Positions 27,110 to 37,306 of a DNA stretch of 64,000 nucleotides are shown in pieces. This stretch comes from Limosilactobacillus sp. (GTDB lineage: Bacteria > Bacillota > Bacilli > Lactobacillales > Lactobacillaceae), in contig NZ_JAKVPE010000001.1 in NCBI RefSeq assembly GCF_022482365.1, positions 124,001 to 188,000 on the forward strand. Direction: 5' to 3'. How positions within the stretch are numbered: the first letter of the stretch is position 1; the number at the start of each line of letters is the position of its first letter. Position numbers and translations under genes: made by a program. The notes below the pieces were generated by a model that ran no database searches, had not been told where the DNA came from, and saw only the letters and a program-made list of their open reading frames with translations.

Positions 27110-27273
27110 GAGGCTGGGAATTAACCCAGCCTCTTTGCTGTTATATAGCTTATAAATGCTGCAGCGCGGTAGCTGGCTGGATCCTGAACGTTGATAAATC
27201 AACGCCCAGGACACCTAGCCAGCCTCGCGGGGGTGGGAAGACGAACTCGCAAGCGAGTTCTTTCCCACTCCCT
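27110..27273 (+). repeat. three-hairpin intergenic element, copy 2 (downstream of tig)
   Basis: Same layout as the copy after rpoY. GAGGCTGGG/CCCAGCCTC plus Ts serves as the tig terminator. A spacer GTTATATAGCTTATAAATGCT follows, with conserved AGCGCGGTAGC after it. The large stem has changed arms (GCTGGC.../...GCCAGC) but the same GTTGAT-AA-ATCAAC tip. The final GAACTCGC/GCGAGTTC hairpin sits in a GTGGGAA/TTCCCAC clamp. Confidence 0.85.
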
Positions 27274-27357
27274 TTTCTTTTGAATCTGGATCACATCATT
27301 CGAAATTGGCCCTCAATTTTGTTATGATGTTCTCAGTACTTTAGAGGAGGAAACCAA

Positions 27358-28617
27358 ATGTTTGAAGATACCAAGGGAATGGATTCTATTCACTGCTCCT
27401 TCTGTGGCAAGTCCCAGAGCGAAGTGAAAAAGATTGTTGCCGGTCCCGGTGTATACATTTGTAATGAATGCGTGGACCTGTGCAAGCAGATCATTGATCA
27501 GGAACTGGCTGACGATCAGGCTACCACGAACTTCCGGGTTCCGACGCCACAAGAAATCGTCAATGAACTGAATGATTACGTAATCGGTCAGGATGAAGCC
27601 AAGAAGACACTGGCGGTGGCGGTTTATAACCACTACAAGCGGGTCAACGCCATGATGAACGGCGATAATAACGACACCGAACTGCAGAAGAGCAACATCG
27701 CGGTGATCGGTCCCACGGGTTCCGGGAAGACCTACCTGGCCCAGTCGCTGGCCCGAATCTTAAACGTTCCGTTTGCGATTGCCGATGCCACGACCCTGAC
27801 CGAGGCCGGTTACGTTGGTGAGGACGTGGAAAACATCATCCTGAAGCTGCTGCAGGCAGCCAACTTTGATGTTGACCGGGCCGAAAAGGGAATTATCTAC
27901 ATCGATGAAATCGATAAGATTGCCAAGAAGAGTGAGAACGTCTCAATCACCCGGGACGTTTCCGGTGAAGGGGTTCAACAGGCCCTCTTGAAGATCCTGG
28001 AAGGGACGATTGCCAACGTTCCGCCGCAGGGTGGCCGGAAGCATCCGCAGCAGGAATTTATCCAGGTTGATACCAAGAACATCCTCTTCATCGTCGGTGG
28101 AGCCTTCGACGGTATTGAGACGATCGTCAAGGAACGACTGGGCGAAAAGACGATTGGGTTCGGCACCGACACGAACGCCGACGAAAAGGGCAGCATCACC
28201 GAAAAGAACATTCTGCAGCACGTCATTCCAGAGGACCTGCTGAAGTTTGGCCTGATTCCAGAATTCATCGGGCGGCTGCCAGTGATGACCGCTTTAGAGA
28301 AGCTGGACGAACATGATCTGGTGCGGATCCTGACCGAACCAAAGAACGCTCTGGTCAAGCAGTACCAGGAGCTGATTCGCCTCGACGGCAGCAAGCTGTC
28401 ATTTACCGATGGCGCCCTCAAGGCCATGGCCCAGTTGGCCATCAAGCGGAATACTGGTGCCCGGGGGCTGCGGTCGATCATTGAAGACGTCATGCGGGAC
28501 GTCATGTTTGACCTGCCAAGTCGGAAGGACGTCGCGGAAGTCGTGATTGACAAGCGCTGTGTGACCCACCATACGGAACCGCGCTACGTCATGAAGAAGC
28601 AGGCCCAGGCTAAGTAA
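27358..28617 (+). CDS. clpX: ATP-dependent Clp protease ATPase subunit ClpX
   Basis: 419 aa AAA+ unfoldase that feeds ClpP. The N-terminal C4 zinc finger is visible (CSFCGKSQ and CNECVDLC). Walker A is [12 protein letters not shown], followed by the GYVGEDVEN pore loop, Walker [10 protein letters not shown], and the C-terminal [12 protein letters not shown] sensor 2. It is followed by engB after 11 nt, the standard clpX-engB pairing. Confidence 0.97.
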   Translation: MFEDTKGMDSIHCSFCGKSQSEVKKIVAGPGVYICNECVDLCKQIIDQELADDQATTNFRVPTPQEIVNELNDYVIGQDEAKKTLAVAVYNHYKRVNAMMNGDNNDTELQKSNIAVIGPTGSGKTYLAQSLARILNVPFAIADATTLTEAGYVGEDVENIILKLLQAANFDVDRAEKGIIYIDEIDKIAKKSENVSITRDVSGEGVQQALLKILEGTIANVPPQGGRKHPQQEFIQVDTKNILFIVGGAFDGIETIVKERLGEKTIGFGTDTNADEKGSITEKNILQHVIPEDLLKFGLIPEFIGRLPVMTALEKLDEHDLVRILTEPKNALVKQYQELIRLDGSKLSFTDGALKAMAQLAIKRNTGARGLRSIIEDVMRDVMFDLPSRKDVAEVVIDKRCVTHHTEPRYVMKKQAQAK

Positions 28618-28628
28618 GGAGAATCGCG

Positions 28629-29219
28629 ATGGAAGTACATAACGTTGACCTGACGATCAGTGCGGTTCGGGCCGATCAGTATCCCAAGACGGACTACCCG
28701 GAGATTGCCCTGGTTGGCCGTTCTAACGTCGGTAAATCGTCACTAACCAATACACTGATTAATCGGCAGAACTTCGCCCACACCTCGAGTCAGCCGGGAA
28801 AGACCCAGACGCTGAACTTCTACAACGTGGAGGACCAGCTCTACTTCGTTGACGTGCCGGGCTACGGCTACGCCAAAGTTTCCAAAAAGGAGCGGGAACG
28901 CTTTGGCCAGATGATTGAACAGTACCTGACCCAGCGCGAACAATTGCGCGGGGTCATCATGCTGGTTGATGCTCGTCACGAGCCGACTGCCGATGACGTT
29001 TCAATGTACCAGTGGCTGGACTACTACAACCTGCCGACCCTGGTCGTGGGAACCAAGAGCGACAAGGTCAAGTCCAACGTCTGGAACCGGCAGGAGAGCC
29101 AGATCAGAAAGCGATTGACGATGAAGCGTGACGCGCCACTGGTCCTTTTCTCGGCGGTGACGAAGCGGGGCAAGGATCAGGTATGGCAATGGATTGAACA
29201 ACAGACGGGGATGAACTAA
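28629..29219 (+). CDS. engB: ribosome biogenesis GTPase EngB/YsxC
   Basis: 196 aa small GTPase needed for 50S assembly. Motifs: GRSNVGKSSLTN (G1), the TSSQPGKTQTLNFY switch, DVPGYGYAK (G3) and GTKSDKVK (G4). AAGGAG precedes the ATG. The following gene starts with a GTG directly after the stop. Confidence 0.96.
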   Translation: MEVHNVDLTISAVRADQYPKTDYPEIALVGRSNVGKSSLTNTLINRQNFAHTSSQPGKTQTLNFYNVEDQLYFVDVPGYGYAKVSKKERERFGQMIEQYLTQREQLRGVIMLVDARHEPTADDVSMYQWLDYYNLPTLVVGTKSDKVKSNVWNRQESQIRKRLTMKRDAPLVLFSAVTKRGKDQVWQWIEQQTGMN

Positions 29220-29519
29220 GTGGATTTCAACGAGTACCAAAAGGCGGCTAAACGAACGCTCTATGGCAATGAACAGGTGTTAACCAACTGTGCCCTGGGG
29301 CTCGCCGGTGAGTCAGGCCAGGTGGTGGACCTGGTGAAGAACTATACCTTTAAGAGCAAGCAGCTCAACCGGGCTGAGCTGATGCACGAGATGGGGGATG
29401 TCCTCTGGTATCTGTCCCAGATTGCCGAGTGGGCGGACATCCCATTCGACGAGGTTGCTAAGGCAAACATTGCGGAATTAAACCGCCGCTACCCTGGTGG
29501 CTTTAAGAAGCAAAAATAA
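29220..29519 (+). CDS. MazG-like nucleotide pyrophosphohydrolase
   Basis: 99 aa. The all-alpha NTP pyrophosphatase signature is present: ALGLAGESGQVVDLVKN supplies the first acidic cluster (ExxE-type) and HEMGDVLWYLSQIAEWA the second (ExxD). It is likely to hydrolyse non-canonical or excess NTPs to NMP and PPi. The GTG start directly follows the engB stop codon, so translation is coupled. This is a short, single-domain MazG. Confidence 0.85.
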   Translation: MDFNEYQKAAKRTLYGNEQVLTNCALGLAGESGQVVDLVKNYTFKSKQLNRAELMHEMGDVLWYLSQIAEWADIPFDEVAKANIAELNRRYPGGFKKQK

Positions 29520-29536
29520 AGTGAACGGCAAATAAG

Positions 29537-29575
29537 AAGAGGCTGGTGAGAAATTGATGTTCTCACCAGCCTCTT
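29537..29575. terminator. hairpin between convergent genes
   Basis: AAGAGGCTGGTGAGAA/TTCTCACCAGCCTCTT, a perfect 16-bp stem with a 7-nt loop, usable from both sides. Confidence 0.8.
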
Positions 29576-29587
29576 GTAGTTTAACGG

Positions 29588-29731
29588 CTATTTTTGCTTG
29601 TCGGAATTTTCCTTATCAGTGTCCTTCTTATCTGCCTTATCCTTGTCCACTGGCTTGCGCTTCTTTGGGTCAACGGCCAACTGGTCGAAAAGCTTGTCGA
29701 TTTGCAGGCTCCGCCGAGTAACGAGTCCCAT
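29588..29731 (-). CDS. small charged protein, unknown (47 aa)
   Basis: MGLVTRRSLQIDKLFDQLAV followed by a Lys/Asp-rich tail. The start ATG follows AAAGGAGCG with good spacing; a longer frame upstream has no ribosome-binding site. It resembles a family of very short uncharacterised Lactobacillales proteins with a DKLF-type helix and a charged tail. No function can be given. The strong ribosome-binding site and dedicated downstream hairpin argue that it is real. Confidence 0.65.
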   Translation of the reverse strand: MGLVTRRSLQIDKLFDQLAVDPKKRKPVDKDKADKKDTDKENSDKQK

Positions 29732-29814
29732 TTTGATCGCTCCTTTAATCTCTTTTAAGAAGAATGCTAGCACATTTACCAGCAATTCGACAAGTCATCT
29801 GGCTTGCACTTTCT

Positions 29815-29844
29815 TTGCCTTTTAGGCGGGGAATCACTTATAAT
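29815..29844 (+). promoter_or_regulatory. uvrC promoter
   Basis: TTGCCT (29815-29820), 18 bp, TATAAT (29839-29844). Confidence 0.65.
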
Positions 29845-29875
29845 ATTTAGTTAGTAATTTTATCGGAGGGTTATG

Positions 29876-31687
29876 ATGGCGAGCGAATACCTAGAACATA
29901 AGTTAGCATTACTGCCGGATAAGCCCGGCTGTTATTTAATGAAAAACATTAACGGTCAGATTATTTACGTGGGGAAGGCCAAGAACCTGAAGAACCGGGT
30001 ACGGTCGTACTTTAAGAGCAGCCACACCGGGAAGGTTGCCAAGATGGTGTCGGAGGTGGCGGATTTTGAAACCATCATTACCGGCACTAACAAGGAATCC
30101 TTCCTCCTGGAAATTACCCTGATCCAAAAGCACCAGCCCTATTTCAACATCAAGCTGAAGCGGGGGACCGGCTATCCTTACATCAAAATCACCAATGAGC
30201 GTGATCCACAGACCATGATCACCGGTCAGGTCAAAAAAGACGGGGCCTACTACTTCGGTCCCTACCCGAACGTGTACGCGGCCGAGGAGACCCTTCACTT
30301 TATCCAAAAGGTTTATCCGCTGCGGCGCTGTCATGGCTACCAGGGCCGGCCATGCCTGTACTATCACATGGGTCAGTGCCTGGGGGCCTGCTTTAAGGAG
30401 GTTCCGCCAGCGGAATACGAGGCCCAGATCAAGCGGATCAAGTCGTTTTTAAACGGCAACACAGCTGCGGTAAAACGAGAGTTGACGGCCCGAATGAATA
30501 AGGCGGCCGCGGACCTGGAGTACGAGCGGGCCGCCGAGATCCGTGACCAACTGCACTACATTGAGGTGACCGTTGAAAAACAGAAGATCATCTCCAATGA
30601 CAAGACGCCGCGGGACCTCTTTAACTTTTACATGGACAAGGGCTGGCTTTCGATCCAGGTCTTCTTTATCCGCCAGGCGCGGCTGATGAAGCGGGAGAAG
30701 CGGCTCTTCCCAATCGTTAACACAGCGGTTGAAGAAATGACCAGCTTCATTCTTCAGTTCTACCACCGGCGCAACAACATCCTGCCCAAGGAAATCCTGT
30801 TGCCAGCGGGACTGCCAAATAAGGAGATTAGCGAAATCCTGGGCGTGCCAGTTCGGACACCGGAACGGGGTGAAAAGCGCGACCTGATGGACATGGCGGC
30901 CGAGAACGCCCGCCTGACCTTAAACGAGAAGTTCCGCTTGCTGGAGATGGATCAGAGCAAGACGACCGGAGCGATGAAGGAGATCACCGACGCCCTGGGG
31001 CTGCCGGCGGGCCACAAGATTGAGGCCTTTGACCACTCCCACATCCAGGGGGCCGACCCGGTCAGTGCCATGGTGGTCTTCGTCGACGGTGAGCCGGCCA
31101 AGAAGCTTTACCGTAAGTACAAGCTCAAGACGGTGATCGACCACGCCGATGAGGCCGCCAGCACCCGCGAGGTGATCCGGCGGCGCTATTCCCGACTCCT
31201 AAAAGAAAATAAGCCGATGCCGGACATGATCTTCATGGATGGTGGCGAGATTCAGATGGACGCCGTCAAGGATGTCCTGGAAAACGAACTGGGGCTTGAT
31301 ATCCCGGTGGTCGGGATGGTCAAGAATGACAAGCACAAGACCGCCGATCTGCTCTTTGGTGATCACGATCAGCATGTTCACCTCGACCCGCGCAGCCAGG
31401 GCTTCTATTTGGTTCAGCGGATTCAGGATGAGGTGCACCGCTTTGCGATCACCTTCCACCGCCGGGTCCACACCAAGCATTCGCTCAGCTCCCGGCTGGA
31501 CGAAATCAAGGGCGTTGGCCCACGGACCCGAACCAAGCTGTTGAAGCAGTACGGGTCGATTAGCAAGATCGCCGCGGCCTCGGTGGACGATATTCAGGCT
31601 TTAGGGATCAACCGGCCCACGGCCCAGCTGATTAAAGTTTCCCTGCAGAAAAACGCGGCGGTGGCCAAGGGCAGCAGTCACGATTGA
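29876..31687 (+). CDS. uvrC: excinuclease ABC subunit C
   Basis: 603 aa. It makes both incisions in nucleotide excision repair. Domains: N-terminal GIY-YIG nuclease (DKPGCYLMKNINGQIIYVGK), the Cys-rich segment RRCHGYQGRPCLYYHMGQC, a UVR motif (about 200-235), an RNase H-like nuclease domain (FDHSHIQGADPVSAMVVF), and a C-terminal helix-hairpin-helix (IKGVGPRTRTKLLKQYGS). I chose the second of two adjacent ATGs for spacing to CGGAGGG. Confidence 0.96.
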   Translation: MASEYLEHKLALLPDKPGCYLMKNINGQIIYVGKAKNLKNRVRSYFKSSHTGKVAKMVSEVADFETIITGTNKESFLLEITLIQKHQPYFNIKLKRGTGYPYIKITNERDPQTMITGQVKKDGAYYFGPYPNVYAAEETLHFIQKVYPLRRCHGYQGRPCLYYHMGQCLGACFKEVPPAEYEAQIKRIKSFLNGNTAAVKRELTARMNKAAADLEYERAAEIRDQLHYIEVTVEKQKIISNDKTPRDLFNFYMDKGWLSIQVFFIRQARLMKREKRLFPIVNTAVEEMTSFILQFYHRRNNILPKEILLPAGLPNKEISEILGVPVRTPERGEKRDLMDMAAENARLTLNEKFRLLEMDQSKTTGAMKEITDALGLPAGHKIEAFDHSHIQGADPVSAMVVFVDGEPAKKLYRKYKLKTVIDHADEAASTREVIRRRYSRLLKENKPMPDMIFMDGGEIQMDAVKDVLENELGLDIPVVGMVKNDKHKTADLLFGDHDQHVHLDPRSQGFYLVQRIQDEVHRFAITFHRRVHTKHSLSSRLDEIKGVGPRTRTKLLKQYGSISKIAAASVDDIQALGINRPTAQLIKVSLQKNAAVAKGSSHD

Positions 31688-31689
31688 TT

Positions 31690-31718
31690 TTGACGCTGTC
31701 CGCTTTTTCCAATATACT
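31690..31718 (+). promoter_or_regulatory. obgE promoter
   Basis: TTGACG (31690-31695), 17 bp, TATACT (31713-31718). It begins immediately after the uvrC stop. Confidence 0.8.
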
Positions 31719-31752
31719 TAGTAGTAACTAAACAGAACGGAGAATAATCCAA

Positions 31753-33066
31753 ATGAATACATTTGTCGATCAAATTAAAATTGAGGTCCACGCCGGAAAG
31801 GGTGGCGACGGAATGGTCGCTTTCCGGCGTGAAAAATACGTGCCCAACGGTGGTCCCGCCGGTGGTGATGGTGGCCGTGGCGGCAGCATTATACTGAAGG
31901 TGGACGAGGGTTTGCGGACCCTGATGGATTTTCGCTACCACCGAATTTTTAAAGCCAAGAACGGTGGCAACGGGATGAACAAGCAGATGACCGGCCCTAG
32001 TGCCGAGGATACCGTGATCGCGGTTCCCCAGGGGACGACGGTGCGTGACCTCGACACCGGCCAGATCATCGGTGACCTGGTTGAACAGGGACAGGAACTG
32101 GTTGTGGCTCGCGGTGGCCGTGGCGGTCGCGGCAACATTCACTTTGCCAGCGCCAAGAACCCCGCTCCAGAAATCGCGGAAAACGGGGAACCCGGCGAGG
32201 ACCACTACCTGGAGCTCGAACTAAAGATGCTGGCCGACGTCGGCCTGATCGGTTTCCCATCGGTCGGGAAGTCAACGCTCCTGTCGGTCGTGACCGGCGC
32301 CAAGCCGAAGATCGCGGCCTACGAGTTTACGACCCTGGTGCCAAACCTGGGGATGGTGATGCTGCCAGACGGCCGGGACTTTGCGATGGCCGACATGCCC
32401 GGACTGATTGAGGGCGCTTCCAAGGGGATCGGCCTGGGGCTGAAGTTCCTGCGACACATTGAGCGGACGCGGGTCTTGCTCCACCTGGTCGACATGAGCA
32501 GCGAGGATCCGGAACAGGCAATCCAGCGTTACCGCCAAATTAACCGCGAACTGGCCAACTACGACCCCGAATTGCTGAAGCGGCCGCAAATCGTGGTTGC
32601 TACCAAGATGGACCTGCCGAATGCGCAGGACAACCTGGACCACTTCAAGGCGGAACTGCAGGAGGATACGACGCTGCCGAATGTGCCGAAGATCTTCCCA
32701 ATCTCCGCCGTTACCCACCAGGGTGTCCAGCAGCTGATGCAGCTGACGGCTGACCTGCTGGATCAGACACCGGCCTTTGATAGCGAAAGCCACGACGAGC
32801 AGCTGGTGGCCGAGTACAAGGCCGCCGCACCGGAGAAGGAGACCGCCGACTTCACGATCACCAAGGATGAGGATGGAACCTGGGTTCTTGGCGGGGCCAA
32901 GTTGCTTCGGCTCTTCGACATGACCGACTTGACTCACGAACAGAGTCAACTGCGCTTTGCCCGGCAGCTGCGCCAGATGGGCGTTGATGATGCCTTGCGA
33001 GCAAAGGGCATTCAGGACGGTGATCTGGTACGGATCAAGAAGTTTGTCTTTGAATTTGTTCAATAA
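31753..33066 (+). CDS. obgE: Obg/CgtA GTPase
   Basis: 437 aa. A glycine-rich OBG fold (about 1-158, [20 protein letters not shown]) is followed by a G domain ([28 protein letters not shown]) and a C-terminal OCT domain. It acts in 50S maturation and stringent/stress signalling. The gene heads a run obgE-rnz-SDR with short gaps. Confidence 0.97.
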   Translation: MNTFVDQIKIEVHAGKGGDGMVAFRREKYVPNGGPAGGDGGRGGSIILKVDEGLRTLMDFRYHRIFKAKNGGNGMNKQMTGPSAEDTVIAVPQGTTVRDLDTGQIIGDLVEQGQELVVARGGRGGRGNIHFASAKNPAPEIAENGEPGEDHYLELELKMLADVGLIGFPSVGKSTLLSVVTGAKPKIAAYEFTTLVPNLGMVMLPDGRDFAMADMPGLIEGASKGIGLGLKFLRHIERTRVLLHLVDMSSEDPEQAIQRYRQINRELANYDPELLKRPQIVVATKMDLPNAQDNLDHFKAELQEDTTLPNVPKIFPISAVTHQGVQQLMQLTADLLDQTPAFDSESHDEQLVAEYKAAAPEKETADFTITKDEDGTWVLGGAKLLRLFDMTDLTHEQSQLRFARQLRQMGVDDALRAKGIQDGDLVRIKKFVFEFVQ

Positions 33067-33095
33067 GCACGATTGAGAAGGTAGGAACAGACACT

Positions 33096-34025
33096 ATGCA
33101 ACTAGAATTTTTAGGCACCGGTGCGGGCTCGCCCAGCAAGCAGCGCAACGTTACCAGCGTCGCCCTGCGCTTGTTAGAGGAGCGTAACGCCATCTGGCTC
33201 TTCGATGTCGGGGAAGCAACGCAGCACCAGATCCTTTACACGACGATTCGGCCGCGCAAGATCGAAAAAATCTTCATCACCCACCTTCATGGTGACCACA
33301 TTTTTGGCCTCCCAGGCCTACTGAGTTCCCGGTCCTTTCAGGGGGGCAACGAGCCGCTGACGATTTACGGACCGGTGGGAATCAAGAAGTTTGTGCTGAC
33401 CGCCCTGCAGGTGAGCGAATCGCGGTTGAGCTACCCCCTCCACTTTGTTGAAATCCAGCAAGAGGGTAAGATCTTCGAAGACCAAGGCTTCACGGTTTAC
33501 GCTAAGAAGCTGGACCATAAGATCACCTGCTATGGCTACCGGGTGGTGGAACACGATCATCCTGGCGAACTGCTGGCGGATAAGCTGCGGGCGGCCAAGG
33601 TGCCGTCCGGGCCGATCTACGGACAATTAAAGGCCGGCAAGACCGTCGAATTACCCGACGGCCGGGTGCTGGACGGCCACGACTTCATCGGGCAGCCACA
33701 GCCGGGCCGGGTGGTTGCCATCCTGGGCGATACCCGGGCAACGAAGAATGCACTCTGGTTGGCCAAGGATGCGGACGCCCTGGTTCACGAAAGTACCTTT
33801 GGCAAGGACGAGGCCCAGCTGGCTCACAACTATTACCACTCGACCAGCAAACAGGCCGCAGAGATTGCGAAGAAGGCGGGTGTCAAGCGACTCTTTTTGA
33901 CCCACATTTCCGCTCGCTATGCCGGCAAGGCGGCCTACCAGCTGGCCTACCAGGTTCGAAACATTTTTCCAGAGACCCGGGTCGTAAATGACCTGGACGT
34001 GTTCGATATTCCGTTTAAAAAATAA
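33096..34025 (+). CDS. rnz: ribonuclease Z
   Basis: 309 aa. It removes 3' trailers from tRNA precursors lacking an encoded CCA. The metallo-beta-lactamase motif is [18 protein letters not shown]; other ligands lie in [14 protein letters not shown] and FLTHISARY. Length is typical. This is relevant here because the tRNA-Ser of this window has no encoded CCA. Confidence 0.95.
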   Translation: MQLEFLGTGAGSPSKQRNVTSVALRLLEERNAIWLFDVGEATQHQILYTTIRPRKIEKIFITHLHGDHIFGLPGLLSSRSFQGGNEPLTIYGPVGIKKFVLTALQVSESRLSYPLHFVEIQQEGKIFEDQGFTVYAKKLDHKITCYGYRVVEHDHPGELLADKLRAAKVPSGPIYGQLKAGKTVELPDGRVLDGHDFIGQPQPGRVVAILGDTRATKNALWLAKDADALVHESTFGKDEAQLAHNYYHSTSKQAAEIAKKAGVKRLFLTHISARYAGKAAYQLAYQVRNIFPETRVVNDLDVFDIPFKK

Positions 34026-34043
34026 GAAAAGGGATGGTAGACA

Positions 34044-34877
34044 ATGTTAAGACGGGTAAAAACACTGCGCTTTTTACGAAATGAAGTCGTGCTGATCACC
34101 GGTGGCTCGAGTGGCATCGGCAAGCAGCTCGCCCTGGAGGCGGCACGGCGGGGGGCAATCGTGGTGGTGGCCGCCCGCAACCAGGAAAAGCTCCAAAAGG
34201 TGGCAAAGAAGTGCTTAATTTTGTCGGGCCGGCCGGCATTTGCCTACCAGCTTGACGTGACCGATCCGGATGCGATCGATCAAGTGCTGGACAAGATCCA
34301 GCACGAGGTTGGCAGCATTGATGTCCTGATTAATTCGGCTGGCCTGGGCGATTTTACTGAGGTCGCTGACCAGCACTATTCCTCCATGGCGAAAATGGTC
34401 CACGTGAACCTCCTGGCACTGATGTACATCAGTCGGTGCGTGGCCAAGCAGATGATGGATCAGGGCTACGGGGCAATCATCAACATTGCCTCACTGGCTG
34501 GCAAGATCCCGACGCCGAGCAGCGCGGTCTACTCGGCAACCAAGGCCGGAGTCATCCAGTTTGATAACGTCTTGCGGATGGAGGTTGCCGACTACGGTGT
34601 TCAGGTACTGACGGTCAACCCCGGCCCGATCTCCACGAAGTTCTGGGCGAAGGGCGATCCTAACAACACCTACCAAGCCCACCTGCCAAAGTGGATGTTC
34701 ATTGAACCAGACGAACTAGCCCGGCGGATCTGGGACAACGTTGGCTACCAGACGCGGGAGATCAACGTTCCAACCTACGTGGCCTGCCTTGGCTGGGCCT
34801 ACCGGGTCATCCCGGGTCTCAGTGACTGGGCAATTAAAAAGTTCTTTGATTTTCAACAGGACAAGGATAAGCTGTAA
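34044..34877 (+). CDS. short-chain dehydrogenase/reductase (YqjQ-like)
   Basis: 277 aa classical SDR. The N-terminal Rossmann fold has TGGSSGIGKQLA and NSAGLGDF, with a catalytic Ser in NIASLAG and YSATKAG supplying Tyr and Lys. The C-terminus is basic/hydrophobic and may touch the membrane. The pattern resembles YqjQ of Bacillus. The substrate is unknown. AAGGGATGG precedes the ATG. It lies between rnz and recJ, a location seen in Lactobacillales. Confidence 0.85.
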   Translation: MLRRVKTLRFLRNEVVLITGGSSGIGKQLALEAARRGAIVVVAARNQEKLQKVAKKCLILSGRPAFAYQLDVTDPDAIDQVLDKIQHEVGSIDVLINSAGLGDFTEVADQHYSSMAKMVHVNLLALMYISRCVAKQMMDQGYGAIINIASLAGKIPTPSSAVYSATKAGVIQFDNVLRMEVADYGVQVLTVNPGPISTKFWAKGDPNNTYQAHLPKWMFIEPDELARRIWDNVGYQTREINVPTYVACLGWAYRVIPGLSDWAIKKFFDFQQDKDKL

Positions 34878-34950
34878 GTTAAATTGTTAGAATGGCTGTG
34901 ACCTGCGTGTTGCAGCCTTCCTTATTTTTCGGAAATTGTTAGGAAAGTGC

Positions 34951-37281
34951 ATGGTGAAGAGAATGAATGACTCACGGTTTAAATGGGAACTGGCAAAAGA
35001 TGCGGACCCTGCAGCGGTGGCGGCCCTGACGAAGGCGGGACTGAGCCCGGTGCTGGCAGACCTCCTGGTGAAACGGGGCTTAAAGACATCGGAAGCCGCT
35101 CAGCAGTTCTTGCAGCCTGATCCCAACCTGATTCATGATCCTCATCAGCTGCACGACATGGACAAGGCCGTTGATCGCATTCAACAGGCAATCGAGCGGG
35201 GAGAGCAGATCACGATTTATGGTGACTATGACGCGGACGGAATTACCAGCACGGCGGTCATGTACGAGACGCTCCAGGAAATCGGGGCGAACGTTAATTA
35301 CTACATCCCCAACCGCTTCAACGATGGTTACGGCCCCAACGCCGCGGCCTATCAGCGGTTGATTGAAGAGGGAACCCAGCTGATCGTGACCGTCGACAAC
35401 GGGGTCAGCGGCAAGACCGTCATCGACCCGGTAATGAAGCAGGGCGTGGACGTGGTTGTGACCGACCACCACGAACTGCCCGCAGAATTGCCGAATGCCG
35501 TCGCGGTGGTTCACCCCCAGTATCCCGGGACGGACTATCCCTTCGCCGGCCTCTCGGGGGTCGGGGTGGCCTTCAAACTGGCCTGGGCGCTGACGGACGA
35601 ATTTCCTCAGGAGCTGCTGGACCTGGTCGCAATCGGTGAGATCGCCGACGTAGTGAGTGTTGCCGATGAGAACCGGGTGTTGATTTCCCTGGGCCTGCAG
35701 GTCTTGCGCCAGGGGATGCGGCCGGGGCTCCACGAACTAGTGAAGTTGGCGGGGCTCAATGAAGCCCGGTTGACGGACCAGGACATCGGCTTTGGGATTG
35801 CACCGCGGTTGAACGCACTTGGGCGGGTTGCGGATGCCGGGCTTGGGGTCCAGTTGCTGACTACCTTTGACGAAGGGGAGGGCCAGGAGTTGGCCAAACA
35901 GGTCGAGGCTGCCAACCAGCAGCGTCGTCAGCTGGTGGACACGATCATGCAGCCGGCACTGGCCCAGGCTAGCTCGGCCAAGAATCAAGAGCATGCGGTC
36001 CTGATCTTGCTGGGGCATGACTGGCACCAGGGAGTCCTTGGAATCGTTGCCAGCCGGGTCCGTGAGCAGACCGGCAAGCCGACCATTGTTGCCAGTGTGG
36101 ACAGTGGGCAGGAGGTTGCCAAGGCATCGGGTCGCAGCGACGAGCGCTTTAACCTCTTTGCTGCCTTGGATCCGCACCGTGAGCTGCTGACGACCTTTGG
36201 TGGCCATCCGGCGGCCTGTGGGCTTTCTTTTGCGGTGGACAAGCTGGATCAGCTACAGGCGGCATTGGACGCGGAGGCAGTGCGGCAGGGTTTTGATTGG
36301 GAAAAGCCGTTGCCGTTGAAACTAGCGGCCAAGCTCAGCCCGGACCAGGTCAACGAGGAACTCTACAATGACCTCCAGAAGTTGGCCCCCTTTGGTCCGG
36401 ACAATGAGGAACCGGTATTTGAACTGGCCAACATTCACACGGCTGGGGTCCGGACGATGGGAAAGGACAACAGCCACCTGAAGTTCGGCCTGCGCGGGCA
36501 GCAGAAACTAGCCGTGATTGCCTTTGGTCATGGTCAGGATGCGCCGCTCTTTCAGGCGCCGGGCAACCAGGTTGATATTGCGGCGACAATTGGCATCAAT
36601 GAATGGCAGGGCCAGCGAACGGTCCAACTGATGCTGGTGGATGCGCACGTGTATGGTCCCCTGGTCCTGGATGAGCGGACGACCCACTTACGTCCGGAGC
36701 ATTTCAAGGCGGACGGTGAGTACATCGTTTACGATGACCGGCTTCGCGCTAACATTGCTCCCCACGTTGGGGCGGATCATGCGCTGAGCCCGGCCGCTGC
36801 ACAGGGGATGGACCTTAGTCACAGGCGAGTCACGCTGGTGGACCTCCCCGACAGCCTGGATGCGCTCAGGAAGCTTTTCCAAAACGATAAGGGGGCACCG
36901 GCGCAAATTCGCTTGCTGCTGATGGATCGCCAGAATGTCTACCTAGCGGGCTTACCGGATCGGCAAAGCTTTGCTGGTGTATACGGTTTTCTGCGTGCCA
37001 ACCCACGCCTCCAGTGGCCGCAACAGGCCCCGGCCGTCAGCCAGTACCTGAAAATTAATCCCACCCGATTAAATTTGATAATTCAAGTGTTTTCTGAAGC
37101 GGGATTTGTTACAATAAGTAATGGTGTTTTAAATCTGCAGCCGGTCAGCGGCAAGACGGATTTGAAGCAAACGACACAGTATCAAAAACAGCTTGCTCGT
37201 TATCAAGCTGAAAAAGTCCTTTTATATGGTGACGCCACGAGCGTTGCCCAGTGGATACTACAGTGCCTTAAAAAGGATTAG
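34951..37281 (+). CDS. recJ: single-stranded-DNA-specific exonuclease RecJ
   Basis: 776 aa. A 5'-3' exonuclease used in recombination and repair. DHH motifs: YGDYDADGITSTAV, VTVDNGVSG and VVTDHHELP; DHHA1 region GHDWHQGVLGIVASR. An OB domain and a long C-terminal extension (about 560-776) follow, as in other Firmicutes RecJ. I chose the ATG at 34951 behind AGGAAAG; the start at 34963 is possible. It is followed by apt after 25 nt, a common pairing. Confidence 0.94.
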   Translation: MVKRMNDSRFKWELAKDADPAAVAALTKAGLSPVLADLLVKRGLKTSEAAQQFLQPDPNLIHDPHQLHDMDKAVDRIQQAIERGEQITIYGDYDADGITSTAVMYETLQEIGANVNYYIPNRFNDGYGPNAAAYQRLIEEGTQLIVTVDNGVSGKTVIDPVMKQGVDVVVTDHHELPAELPNAVAVVHPQYPGTDYPFAGLSGVGVAFKLAWALTDEFPQELLDLVAIGEIADVVSVADENRVLISLGLQVLRQGMRPGLHELVKLAGLNEARLTDQDIGFGIAPRLNALGRVADAGLGVQLLTTFDEGEGQELAKQVEAANQQRRQLVDTIMQPALAQASSAKNQEHAVLILLGHDWHQGVLGIVASRVREQTGKPTIVASVDSGQEVAKASGRSDERFNLFAALDPHRELLTTFGGHPAACGLSFAVDKLDQLQAALDAEAVRQGFDWEKPLPLKLAAKLSPDQVNEELYNDLQKLAPFGPDNEEPVFELANIHTAGVRTMGKDNSHLKFGLRGQQKLAVIAFGHGQDAPLFQAPGNQVDIAATIGINEWQGQRTVQLMLVDAHVYGPLVLDERTTHLRPEHFKADGEYIVYDDRLRANIAPHVGADHALSPAAAQGMDLSHRRVTLVDLPDSLDALRKLFQNDKGAPAQIRLLLMDRQNVYLAGLPDRQSFAGVYGFLRANPRLQWPQQAPAVSQYLKINPTRLNLIIQVFSEAGFVTISNGVLNLQPVSGKTDLKQTTQYQKQLARYQAEKVLLYGDATSVAQWILQCLKKD

Positions 37282-37306
37282 ATGAATTAAAGGAGAAATT
37301 TTTCCA

